A DNA stretch of 64,000 nt from M3 sp045133615 (GTDB lineage Bacteria; Bacteroidota; Bacteroidia; Bacteroidales; Muribaculaceae), in contig JBGUUQ010000025.1 of the NCBI GenBank assembly GCA_045133615.1, positions 1 to 64,000 of the forward strand. The letters are read 5' to 3'. The notes beneath the pieces are model-generated. The model was not told the origin of the DNA. It did not search any database and was given only the letters and a program-made list of their open reading frames with translations. Of this stretch, positions 33,319 to 41,343 are shown piece by piece; within the stretch, counting starts at the first letter, position 1; every line of letters begins with the position of its first letter. Position numbers and translations under genes: made by a program.

Positions 33319-36066
33319 TTATAATTTAAAATTAAGTTCCATACCGAAATATGGCGAAGAATATCGACGTTGAATCTTTCCGCCATATTCATAATCAGGC
33401 AATATACTCAGCAAACGGTTCACATACAGAGCAATGCCTATTCTATCCTGCCATATTTTTTTTGTAGCCTTGAAATTCACATTCGTCGCCACCGGTATGC
33501 GTCGCTCCATAAACGCACCATCCGTATAATTTCTCACAAGATGCTGCAAATACGGGTCGGTCAGACACTCCTCGGTGTAAGGGTACACATTCCCTTCAAC
33601 ATCCATATAAGCCACCGGCACACCACTTTTCCAATGCGAACGACTCTTCGTATACCACATATTCTGAATCGCTATCGAAAAGTTGAGTTTAAGCGATGGC
33701 ACATCCGTATCAAACATAAAGTTGGTGTTAAAACTTTCGTAAGTCCGTCCATCGCTGTCGTCATAGAGTCCGACATACTGAATCTCACGCCCGTTCAATA
33801 TCACCGTTGGTTTATACCATAGCGGCTGACTATTGTCGAGCACTGTGCGAAACCATGCACCCGACACCGTCAGACGTGTACGTATCACAGGGAAACGCTT
33901 CGTACTCAATGTGTACTCGACTCCCTCCTTTTTCGTGCGACTGCCATTGGTCATCGTATCAAACACTTTGTGTTCATATCGTGTCTCGTATGGCAACTCC
34001 TCTATGCGTGGGGCATGTCCGGTAGCAAAAGGATCGTAGTTTGTAGCATCGTAACGATTATAGGCAAACTGTCTGGCAATGCTCGTGTGGCGAAATCCAT
34101 CGGTCATATTTTCACGAAAATAAGTCACCGACAAGCGATTGCCTCTATATTCCACATCACCACGCACCTCCCATTTGAAGTTTCTTGCCGCCTTAATATC
34201 ATAATTTGTCAGATCCTCCACATAAGTGCGCACATTCATTGTGCGATAAGCCTCATCGTTATGGAAATAATTGAGTTGCACATAATCCAAATAATAGGGG
34301 TCGGGATAGAGATATGCAGCCACAGGCATCTTCGTATGCCATCCGAAACCACCGGCAACCTCCCACCTCATCGGATAGCCGATGACATCAGTCGACGGAA
34401 GCCCCCATTGTATATTGACACGCGGATCAAAATAAGCTTTACCGCGCAAAGCATATTTTTCGCTTAGGTTGAGCAATTGAGTTTCACGAATACCCACCAT
34501 AAGTTCCAAATCATGCCCGCCGGCACTAAAAGTCGATACGTTTTCTGCATAGATTGACAGTTGTTGCATAGCCGGAATATCATCGAATGCTCGCGGACGC
34601 ATCGTATTATCGGGACTTATAGGTCGAGTCGGATCATATACACGTCCGTCACCGTAGTTTTTACTCATATTCCAGTCTCCGCCTATCTTCAGTCGATTAC
34701 CGATCATACCCAATCCATATCTGAACAAGCCTTGCGCTTTCACATAAGCCGTCATCGGCTCTCCTTTCACATCCATTTCCGCCTCATACAGCATTGGCAA
34801 ATACCCGACATAATGGTCGCCCGGCTCTACCGAGATCGGAAGCGGATATATACGGGAACTTGCCACAGTCTTTTCTTGGTGTAATCGTTCCCAAGCATAG
34901 CTGAATCCTTGAGTAAGCGTAATACTATTGAAAAATCCCCCACTCAACCCTCTGACCGACAATGTATTGTTAAACGAGACCTTATTGTCATCGGATGTAT
35001 AAAAATCTTTAGTTCCATTAAGCGTCAAGTCAGGGTCATTTTTGTCGCGTTCAAATGTTCCGGTATAGTTTACCGACGAAGCCCACGACACAGCCACACT
35101 GCTTGAGCGCCATTGTTTGTTGCTTCTCAACGAACCGGTGATACGCTTGTAGTTTTCACGATTGTTGCGAGGATCCACTTTCGAGTCCAAATAGTCGAGA
35201 CTCACATTCATCGTCCAATCATCCCCCGGCATATCAAAACCCTTACCCACATAGAAAAGTTGGCTTTGCATATCTGCCTTAAAGCGAGCCTCAAGATTTG
35301 TCACTCCGCGCTTACGCTTTATATTCACGAGTCCACTCGTCAATTCTCCATACTCTACCGAAGCAATACCACGCACCACCTCCACACTTTCAATGTCATC
35401 GGTGGAAATTGAGCGCATATCCACACCTTTGCCGACTGTCGAACGAGTCTCATTTTCAGAATTTGCCGTAGTAAATTGCATCCCCGCATTGGTATTCACC
35501 GGCACTCCGTCTACAATAAAAGACGTGCCAAGCGATGCCGTGTTATAGTCTGTCGCACTCACATTGTCAGCTTGTCGCAGTTTTATCACATTTGCACTCC
35601 CCATCTCCGGGTCTTTCGACACTCCTCCGGGAAGCAACTCCATAAGATCCGTAAAACTTGATGGTTGAAGATGTTCCATCGCGGTTCCATCTATAATAGA
35701 TGCACTCGTCGGTCCTTGCGATTCGCGAGCCGTCACCACCACCTCTCCTATTTGTTTATATGCCGATTCAAGTGCTACGACTGTCGTCCCGCCATCTGTC
35801 ACCGCAATTTTTACAGTCGATGCCTTATACCCTACAGCCGATACAGTCATTGACCATTCACCTGCGGCAACCTCTGTCACATAACGACCATCTACATCAG
35901 TCAACCCTCCGAGATGCACATCTCCGCGAGTCAATACCACTCCGGCAAACTCAATTGCCTTATTCCGATTCTCCGCTTCAACTACAGCAATAGTGAATCG
36001 CGCCGCACTCATTGACGAAGCAGCTATAAATGCTATAAAAAGTATAATAAATCTAAGCTTTTGCAC
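33319..36066 (-). CDS. TonB-dependent outer-membrane receptor
   Basis: A 915-residue receptor. After a signal peptide ending near SMSA-ARF comes a carboxypeptidase-regulatory-like domain (about 25-110, GLTDVDGRYVTEVAAGEW). A plug domain follows (about 115-250: FTDLMELLPGGV, SFIVDGVPVN, IESVEVVRGIASVEYGELTSGLVNIKR), then a 22-strand-type barrel ending GMELNFKL. It is closer to classical receptors than to SusC, which is about 1000 residues and lacks this ending. It is the first gene of the cluster. The promoter lies about 40 bases upstream and is overlapped by a 20-bp palindrome. Iron, metal complex, corrinoid or small peptide could be the substrate. Confidence 0.9.
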   Translation of the reverse strand: MQKLRFIILFIAFIAASSMSAARFTIAVVEAENRNKAIEFAGVVLTRGDVHLGGLTDVDGRYVTEVAAGEWSMTVSAVGYKASTVKIAVTDGGTTVVALESAYKQIGEVVVTARESQGPTSASIIDGTAMEHLQPSSFTDLMELLPGGVSKDPEMGSANVIKLRQADNVSATDYNTASLGTSFIVDGVPVNTNAGMQFTTANSENETRSTVGKGVDMRSISTDDIESVEVVRGIASVEYGELTSGLVNIKRKRGVTNLEARFKADMQSQLFYVGKGFDMPGDDWTMNVSLDYLDSKVDPRNNRENYKRITGSLRSNKQWRSSSVAVSWASSVNYTGTFERDKNDPDLTLNGTKDFYTSDDNKVSFNNTLSVRGLSGGFFNSITLTQGFSYAWERLHQEKTVASSRIYPLPISVEPGDHYVGYLPMLYEAEMDVKGEPMTAYVKAQGLFRYGLGMIGNRLKIGGDWNMSKNYGDGRVYDPTRPISPDNTMRPRAFDDIPAMQQLSIYAENVSTFSAGGHDLELMVGIRETQLLNLSEKYALRGKAYFDPRVNIQWGLPSTDVIGYPMRWEVAGGFGWHTKMPVAAYLYPDPYYLDYVQLNYFHNDEAYRTMNVRTYVEDLTNYDIKAARNFKWEVRGDVEYRGNRLSVTYFRENMTDGFRHTSIARQFAYNRYDATNYDPFATGHAPRIEELPYETRYEHKVFDTMTNGSRTKKEGVEYTLSTKRFPVIRTRLTVSGAWFRTVLDNSQPLWYKPTVILNGREIQYVGLYDDSDGRTYESFNTNFMFDTDVPSLKLNFSIAIQNMWYTKSRSHWKSGVPVAYMDVEGNVYPYTEECLTDPYLQHLVRNYTDGAFMERRIPVATNVNFKATKKIWQDRIGIALYVNRLLSILPDYEYGGKIQRRYSSPYFGMELNFKL

Positions 36067-36105
36067 TTATCCAATCATTATTTCGTACCTACATTTTTTG
36101 ACGAT

Positions 36106-36137
36106 GCAAAATTACGCACAACCGGCAACCTCCCCAA
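36106..36137 (-). promoter_or_regulatory. Promoter of the TonB/ABC cluster
   Basis: Minus strand: TTG at 36137-36135, 20 bases, TAATTTTGC at 36114-36106; the start codon is 40 bases downstream. Confidence 0.6.
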
Positions 36138-36155
36138 TACCTAAAATTAGGTATT
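36136..36155. promoter_or_regulatory. Candidate operator palindrome
   Basis: AATACCTAA and TTAGGTATT form a perfect 9-bp inverted repeat around a two-base centre. It overlaps the -33 box of the cluster promoter, a good position for a dimeric repressor. The half-site order (CCTAA outward to TTAGG) is the reverse of the DtxR box, so the regulator is not obvious. Confidence 0.55.
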
Positions 36156-36230
36156 TATTCCCCCGCAATCACATCACCACTCACTAAAATTGATTATTCG
36201 TCAGAAATAACCGGATTCGAGACCCTATAA

Positions 36231-36412
36231 AAACAACAAAGCCACTTCTCACGAAGTGGCTTGATATTGTTGCCTTCAAAGAAGGCTTAACCTAACATAA
36301 AACACATTTACTAATCATGCAATTAATGCATACTTAATTCTAACAATCTATACTAACCCTAAAATACTAAGCGAATCATTTTTCAATTTTCGAGATGTCT
36401 ATCATTTCTGAT
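36231..36412 (-). ncRNA. Candidate small RNA upstream of the TonB cluster
   Basis: A non-coding segment of about 180 bases with its own promoter (36427-36419) and a terminator. Read on the minus strand, it contains a short hairpin GCCTTC/GAAGGC (36286-36272), then the terminator hairpin AAGCCACTTC/GAAGTGGCTT (36262-36239) and TTGTTGTTTTT. The 5' half is AT-rich with TTAGTATTTTAGGGTTAGT-like runs, and no plausible reading frame is present. It lies between the DUF6377 regulator and the receptor gene, all on one strand. It could instead be the end of a long 3' region of the regulator message, but the internal promoter argues for a separate transcript. Confidence 0.5.
36239..36262 (-). terminator. 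Terminator hairpin of the candidate small RNA
   Basis: A 10-bp perfect stem with a four-base loop; the minus-strand tail is TGTTGTTTTTA. Confidence 0.8.
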
Positions 36413-36418
36413 GACATT

Positions 36419-36427
36419 GCAAAGTTA
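36419..36427 (-). promoter_or_regulatory. -7 element of the candidate small RNA
   Basis: Minus-strand TAACTTTGC matches TAnnTTTGC. The -33 region is weak. Confidence 0.55.
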
Positions 36428-36576
36428 CTACCTTTCGCAAGCGCATCTAACCGTTTCCAACATCGATATAAACAAAATCAATCAATTATCAATCGTAATC
36501 ACCTGATTATTAGAGCAAATTCTCTTCAAAAATTTTTCAGAAATATAAACTCGATTCTAAGCAATTACGCCATATT

Positions 36577-38157
36577 TTATGAGATTGAACTGATGTTCAT
36601 CACATCTTTTTCAAAGTTATCACGGTCGATTGCGCGGTTTTTTAGCTTATTGCGATAAGCATATATTGTATTTATCGAATAGTTCAACATCTGAGCGATG
36701 CGCGGACTCTCCTCAATTCCTAATCTCATAAAGGCAAGTATGCGCAAATCGGTATTAAGCAATTCATCTTCCTGTAACACAATCTGCTCATCAGGACGCA
36801 ACAAAGCATTCACCTCCTTCACAAACGTAGGATATATATGTAGAAACGCATTGTCGAATACATTGTAAAACTCGGCACTCTGTTCCTCGATAAACTTTCC
36901 GCTCTTGGTCATTTTGTAAAGTTCCTCCACTTTACCGGTACTGATTTTTCGGTTCGCTATCTTACAAAATTGATTCAACTTGTCCATATATATGGAACAA
37001 AGACTAAGGAACTGCGTGATATACACCTCTTTAACATGATTGGCACCTTCAAGACGACCTTGCAGCGTTTTCATGTGCCTCATCTCTTTACGAAGATAGA
37101 CAATCATTACTATCAGAAGTATAACCAATATCACCATCAACCCGATAAATACGAAAACCGTACGGTCACGGCGTTTCAAGTCGAGAGCATGAGCACCTTC
37201 GATGATGGGCAATGCCTCCGATGATTGCACCATTCGAGCCATTGCATGGCATTTCACTGCATTATCAAGTGCAATCGACAGATATTTGTAAGCTCGAGCC
37301 GTCTCCCCCTGTTCAAACATCTGATTACCAAGTTCCTGAAGCGACATCACCTCAAGTGTCGCCGACTTCACGTCAGCCATGGCTGAGAGCGTCAAATAAT
37401 ATATATGCTCATTTTCGTGCCCTCGCACTTTCGCTATATCCGACAGCATGTGGCATGCGCGGGCATATATATTGCTGCTTTCTGGTATCTTTTCGAGAAG
37501 TTCCTCCAATGTAGCTTCAGCCTTGGAGTATTCTTTACTCATATAATAATATTCACCTTGGTTGAGTTTATATTTAGGCGACGATGGGTCAAGAAACACT
37601 ATCAATTCAGCCTGAGCCTTACGCGACTCCATGTCCCAATACGAACTAACGTCGGGAGTATTGATATAAAACGACGATATATATGAATACATCTGTCGCC
37701 CCGAATCATAGTACAACTCTTTTAATTCTTCGGGAATCCCCCCTTCACTCACCTCATTATACTCCTCCAATGCATAGCTCACCAATCCGGTCAAAGGCAA
37801 CAATACAGCATGTTGCATACCGAATTGCTTCATTTCCACCGTATCTCCTGCCACTTTAGCCACCTCATATCCTTGATAATAATAAGTAAGAGCCGAGTCG
37901 GTGTTAAACGATGTGTAACTATCGCCGAGATCCATTGCCAGACGATACCACTCGGCATCGCCGGTTGACGCACGATTAAAAAGCGTCTTAACAGAATCTA
38001 TATGAGCCTGGCGGTCATCAATATACACTTGACGGCGAGCCAACTCCGCATCCAATTGGTCAAGAGCGACTTTGACATCATTTTCTTTGATTGTCATCGC
38101 CACCGATGAATGAAAACCGATAAATATAAGTAACGAGAATAAAATGTGTCTATGCAT
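36577..38157 (-). CDS. Second membrane-anchored TPR/HTH regulator (DUF6377 type)
   Basis: A 526-residue paralogue of the regulator at 10612. It has a signal peptide (MHRHILFSLLIFIGFHSSVA), a TPR-like periplasmic part, a membrane helix near 333-355 (VFVFIGLMVILVILLIVMIV), a short coiled coil and a C-terminal HTH (ESPRIAQMLNYSINTIYAYRNKLK). The final residues DNFEKDVMNISSIS parallel DDFEERIMSISSFS of the other copy. The open frame extends to 38181, but the promoter at 38210-38179 and the signal peptide favour the Met at 38157. Its place upstream of the receptor cluster makes it a candidate regulator of that cluster. Confidence 0.82.
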   Translation of the reverse strand: MHRHILFSLLIFIGFHSSVAMTIKENDVKVALDQLDAELARRQVYIDDRQAHIDSVKTLFNRASTGDAEWYRLAMDLGDSYTSFNTDSALTYYYQGYEVAKVAGDTVEMKQFGMQHAVLLPLTGLVSYALEEYNEVSEGGIPEELKELYYDSGRQMYSYISSFYINTPDVSSYWDMESRKAQAELIVFLDPSSPKYKLNQGEYYYMSKEYSKAEATLEELLEKIPESSNIYARACHMLSDIAKVRGHENEHIYYLTLSAMADVKSATLEVMSLQELGNQMFEQGETARAYKYLSIALDNAVKCHAMARMVQSSEALPIIEGAHALDLKRRDRTVFVFIGLMVILVILLIVMIVYLRKEMRHMKTLQGRLEGANHVKEVYITQFLSLCSIYMDKLNQFCKIANRKISTGKVEELYKMTKSGKFIEEQSAEFYNVFDNAFLHIYPTFVKEVNALLRPDEQIVLQEDELLNTDLRILAFMRLGIEESPRIAQMLNYSINTIYAYRNKLKNRAIDRDNFEKDVMNISSIS

Positions 38158-38178
38158 TTGGCTATGAATTAGTATAGA

Positions 38179-38210
38179 CAAAGGTAAACAAAATTTCCCG
38201 CCTCAACAAA
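38179..38210 (-). promoter_or_regulatory. Promoter of the second DUF6377 gene
   Basis: Minus strand: TTTG (38210-38207), 20 bases, TACCTTTG (38186-38179), about 22 bases before the ATG. Confidence 0.65.
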
Positions 38211-38217
38211 AAATAGC

Positions 38218-38225
38218 TACCTTTG
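38218..38225 (+). promoter_or_regulatory. -7 element of the divergent secreted-protein gene
   Basis: TACCTTTG on plus, 85 bases before the start at 38310. It lies within ten bases of the DUF6377 promoter on the other strand. Confidence 0.55.
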
Positions 38226-38309
38226 TACCATTGTTTTCTCAACGATAAAAATCATTTTGGCAACAGCCTGAATTTAAAATAACATCGTAATCATATAATT
38301 TTTCACATC

Positions 38310-39101
38310 ATGAATATTCTTAAACTCCTCATTACAGCATCAATAATACTGATTTCGACCACAACAGTATCGGCCGAAAATCAAAGTGCGACAGAAATCA
38401 TGGAAACCGGTACACGCATCGGTAAATTGTATTATAAGGCTCTTAGAGCAGAAGATACAGCCGGACAGAATGCTGCTCTTGCGGAATTTAACGAAATACT
38501 ATCAACCATGCGCAACCAAGCCGACATCGACATCTTTACAGCAGCGTTCACACGAAGCAATATCGACATCTCTACTCCTGAAAAAGATGCCCGCCTCTAC
38601 TCTCGTGCTGTCATCAAAGCTACGCGTGCATGCGATTCTATCGGAGTGATCGATGCCAATGACATAGCTACAACAGTTATATTGTTATATAAAACAGAAC
38701 GTCCGGTCGAGGAGGCTAAACAATATCACGACTACTATATGGCTGCAATCACGGCATCACAACTCGGATATGAAGCATCTGAAGCTAAAAGCGACGACAT
38801 AAGCGCATCGATTCTCAACCATGCAGCAGAGCAGCGAGCCACATACGCCACCGACTCTGTTGCGGCAAAAATTTGGGACGATTGCATCGACTTTCATTCC
38901 ATCCGCCTGTCGAGCATCGAAGAGGATGCTGCAAAATATGCCGACAGTCTCAAAGCGGCAACAAAAAGCGGTAGCCAAGAGCAACTTGATGCCACAGCAC
39001 GCATCATTGGCTTTGTCTACGAACGTTATTATCTCGACCGCTCGGAAGCCGAAGCCAAGCAATTCAACGATCGCGTCAACGAACTTTACGAACAGCAGTA
39101 G
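38310..39101 (+). CDS. Hypothetical secreted alpha-helical protein
   Basis: A 263-residue protein with a clear signal peptide (MNILKLLITASIILISTTTVSA-EN). The mature part is almost entirely helical and rich in Ala, Glu and Asp, for example SATEIMETGTRIGKLYYKAL and FVYERYYLDRSEAEAKQFND. There are no cysteines beyond one in ACDSIG and one in DDCIDF, and no lipobox. I do not recognise the family. It is divergent from the DUF6377 regulator, with promoters nearly back to back, so it may be that regulator's target. The next gene converges after nine bases without a terminator. Confidence 0.6.
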   Translation: MNILKLLITASIILISTTTVSAENQSATEIMETGTRIGKLYYKALRAEDTAGQNAALAEFNEILSTMRNQADIDIFTAAFTRSNIDISTPEKDARLYSRAVIKATRACDSIGVIDANDIATTVILLYKTERPVEEAKQYHDYYMAAITASQLGYEASEAKSDDISASILNHAAEQRATYATDSVAAKIWDDCIDFHSIRLSSIEEDAAKYADSLKAATKSGSQEQLDATARIIGFVYERYYLDRSEAEAKQFNDRVNELYEQQ

Positions 39102-39110
39102 CTACCCGTC

Positions 39111-39884
39111 TCATCCGTTCTTTTCCGTCAGATATTTCCAAAACCTCACAGGCATATCCTGACGTTGCTTGCGCGGATTCGTCCGTTCCTTGATGGCAAT
39201 GGCATCGAAATAAGTGCGCCACAAACGTTGGAAAAGCCTTTCATTTTCATCCATCAACTCATCCGACAATCTACCTGTCGCAATATGCGATAATGTCGAC
39301 GGCAAAGTGACCACACTCTCCCTTTCTCCGTCATAATAATATCCATAGTCGCGCAATCTGTCGTATATGAGAAATCGTTGGTCGGCAAATCTGTCGCGAA
39401 AGTGAGGTATTGCAATCGGCAATACATTATATATCGGCTCCATCATTGCAAAATATGTTCCGTCTGCCGCTTTCTGAAAGCGGGCAAATTGCAAAACCCG
39501 CAACCGTTCATGTCTCACCTTGCGACACATATTAGTCACTTCGAGAACATCAGAATCATTAAAATCAGTCTCAATGCTCCGCGCCTCTGCAAACATCTTG
39601 CACAAATAACGCAGCATGGGCATATCAAACTCGCGCTGCTCGCATAAAAACGCCGTTCCGAGAGCCGACAGCCCTGCTCCCGTCATCTTTCGCTGCAATC
39701 CTCGCCACACTCTCGAAGCCTTTTCCTCATCGGTCGTAATCGTCCGGCAGTCATCGGCAAACATAGGCCACGGCTCTCCGTGTCGCACAACATTTCGCGG
39801 CATAACCTTACAGGCAAACACGTCAAATGCCATAGTCAGCATCCCCTCCCACGTACCGTCATAACTGAATATCACGTCACTCAT
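39111..39884 (-). CDS. Partner protein of radical-SAM DNA-repair enzyme (TIGR03915 type)
   Basis: A 257-residue protein reading VIFSYDGTWEGMLTMAFDVF at its start and ending MPVRFWKYLTEKNG. This is the recognised N- and C-terminal pattern of the TIGR03915 family, always encoded with the TIGR03916 radical-SAM protein and thought to act in DNA metabolism. In some bacteria a uracil-DNA-glycosylase domain is fused on; here it is absent. The start overlaps the end of the upstream gene in ATGAGTGA. An earlier Met at 39893 is possible. The specific lesion or modification handled by the pair is unknown. Confidence 0.8.
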   Translation of the reverse strand: MSDVIFSYDGTWEGMLTMAFDVFACKVMPRNVVRHGEPWPMFADDCRTITTDEEKASRVWRGLQRKMTGAGLSALGTAFLCEQREFDMPMLRYLCKMFAEARSIETDFNDSDVLEVTNMCRKVRHERLRVLQFARFQKAADGTYFAMMEPIYNVLPIAIPHFRDRFADQRFLIYDRLRDYGYYYDGERESVVTLPSTLSHIATGRLSDELMDENERLFQRLWRTYFDAIAIKERTNPRKQRQDMPVRFWKYLTEKNG

Positions 39885-41136
39885 TGAAGTCAAGCGTAAG
39901 TTGCAAACTGTTTTTCTCTCCGCTCCGCATAGTCAACTGTCGTCGCACATATTCGGGTGAAACATCGGCCACACACGGAGCCTGTAACTCTCCGCAGGTA
40001 ATGAAATAACGTGCTCGTTTCAGAACCACCCCCATTCGTTTCAGACTCTCTGTCGTGACACGGCTTTGTCGGCGGGCATTCACTATCAGCGTTGCCGACC
40101 TCACCCCGATGCCTGGTACGCGTACAATCATCTCATAGTCAGCCTTATTAATATCAATCGGGAATACTTCGGGATGGCGCAATGCCCACGCAAGCTTAGG
40201 GTCTACTTCCAAATCCAAATCCGGATATACATCATCCACAATTTCATCCACTTTAAAGCCGTAAAATCGCATCAACCAATCAGCCTGATATAAACGATTC
40301 TCCCTTACCAACGGCGGTTGCTTCAATACCGGAAGCCGAGAGTCGTAAGTATTGACCGACACATAGCCCGAATAATACACACGTCGCATCGTAGGCTGCG
40401 CATACAATGCACTCGACAGCCGCAAAATATCGCGGTCGCGTTCAGGCGATGCCCCAACAATCATTTGTGTACTTTGTCCGGCTGGCACAAATCGCGGAGC
40501 GTGGCGATACTTCCGTCTGTCCTCCTTATTCTCAAGCACACCTTGCCTGATAAACGACATCGGTTGGTACACACTTTTATAATCTTTTTCCGGAGCGAGG
40601 AATTTAAGTGACTTTTCGTTGGGAATTTCGATATTCACACTCATTCGGTCGGCATATAGTCCTGCCTCATTGACCAACTCACGCGAAGCTCCCGGAATAC
40701 TCTTTAAATGGATATATCCGTTAAATCGATGAATCGTATGCAAATCTTTCGCCACACGCACAAGCCGTTCCATCGTGTAATCCGGATTTCGTACCACCCC
40801 CGAACTCAAAAACAATCCCTCGATATAATTTCTGCGGTAGAACTCTATCGTTATCTCTACAAGTTCACTCACCGACAGCGTAGCACGTCTTATATCGTTA
40901 CTGCGACGATTGATACAATAAGCACAGTCGTATATACAATAATTGGTCAACATCACTTTCAACAGGGATATACATCGCCCGTCGGCAGCAAAACTATGAC
41001 AAATACCCACTCCGCCGACCGTATTGCCGATTCCTCCCGATCTGTTGCTACGCACCGTCCCGCTCGACGAACACGACACATCGTATTTCGCCGATTCCGC
41101 AAGAATTTTCAGTTTATCAAGAGTCTGCTCGGTCAT
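39877..41136 (-). CDS. Putative DNA modification/repair radical SAM protein (TIGR03916 type)
   Basis: A 419-residue enzyme with the radical-SAM iron-sulfur motif CIYDCAYC (C-x3-C-x2-C) near residue 70 and SSGVVRNPDYTMERL after it. A C-terminal helix-hairpin-helix, IVRVPGIGVRSATLIVNARR, is a non-specific DNA-binding element. This combination defines TIGR03916. The Met at 41136 is used because MTEQTLDKLKILAESAKYD is the conserved opening; the frame continues to 41181. The -7 element lies only eight bases before that Met, so the message would be almost leaderless. It is coupled to its partner gene by an eight-base overlap. Confidence 0.88.
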   Translation of the reverse strand: MTEQTLDKLKILAESAKYDVSCSSSGTVRSNRSGGIGNTVGGVGICHSFAADGRCISLLKVMLTNYCIYDCAYCINRRSNDIRRATLSVSELVEITIEFYRRNYIEGLFLSSGVVRNPDYTMERLVRVAKDLHTIHRFNGYIHLKSIPGASRELVNEAGLYADRMSVNIEIPNEKSLKFLAPEKDYKSVYQPMSFIRQGVLENKEDRRKYRHAPRFVPAGQSTQMIVGASPERDRDILRLSSALYAQPTMRRVYYSGYVSVNTYDSRLPVLKQPPLVRENRLYQADWLMRFYGFKVDEIVDDVYPDLDLEVDPKLAWALRHPEVFPIDINKADYEMIVRVPGIGVRSATLIVNARRQSRVTTESLKRMGVVLKRARYFITCGELQAPCVADVSPEYVRRQLTMRSGEKNSLQLTLDFNE

Positions 41137-41143
41137 ATTGACT

Positions 41144-41175
41144 GCAAAGATAGCATCACAACCACCAAAATTCAA
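41144..41175 (-). promoter_or_regulatory. Promoter of the radical-SAM pair, near-leaderless
   Basis: Minus strand: TTG (41175-41173), 20 bases, TATCTTTGC (41152-41144). The expected transcription start falls at or within two bases of the ATG. Confidence 0.6.
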
Positions 41176-41305
41176 GCACACAAAAGTTAAACATATCTTA
41201 ATCGACTCATTTTTAAAGCGAGCAAAAACGCTTGATTATTCGCATAATTGTAAATTCTTTCTCAATTTTTTCGACCGAGCACTTTTATTTTGATACTAAA
41301 TGTAG

Positions 41306-41314
41306 TAATTTTGC
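41306..41314 (+). promoter_or_regulatory. -7 element of the aminotransferase-permease operon
   Basis: TAATTTTGC, 29 bases before the start codon; no -33 box is seen at standard spacing. Confidence 0.55.
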
Positions 41315-41343
41315 AGCTAATATAAAAAACAAGATAACAGACA

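Noticed and set aside
36067..36230. Possible small gene in the 5' region of the receptor
   Set aside because: The plus-strand frame there is a shadow of the receptor signal-peptide region and promoter; no initiation site.
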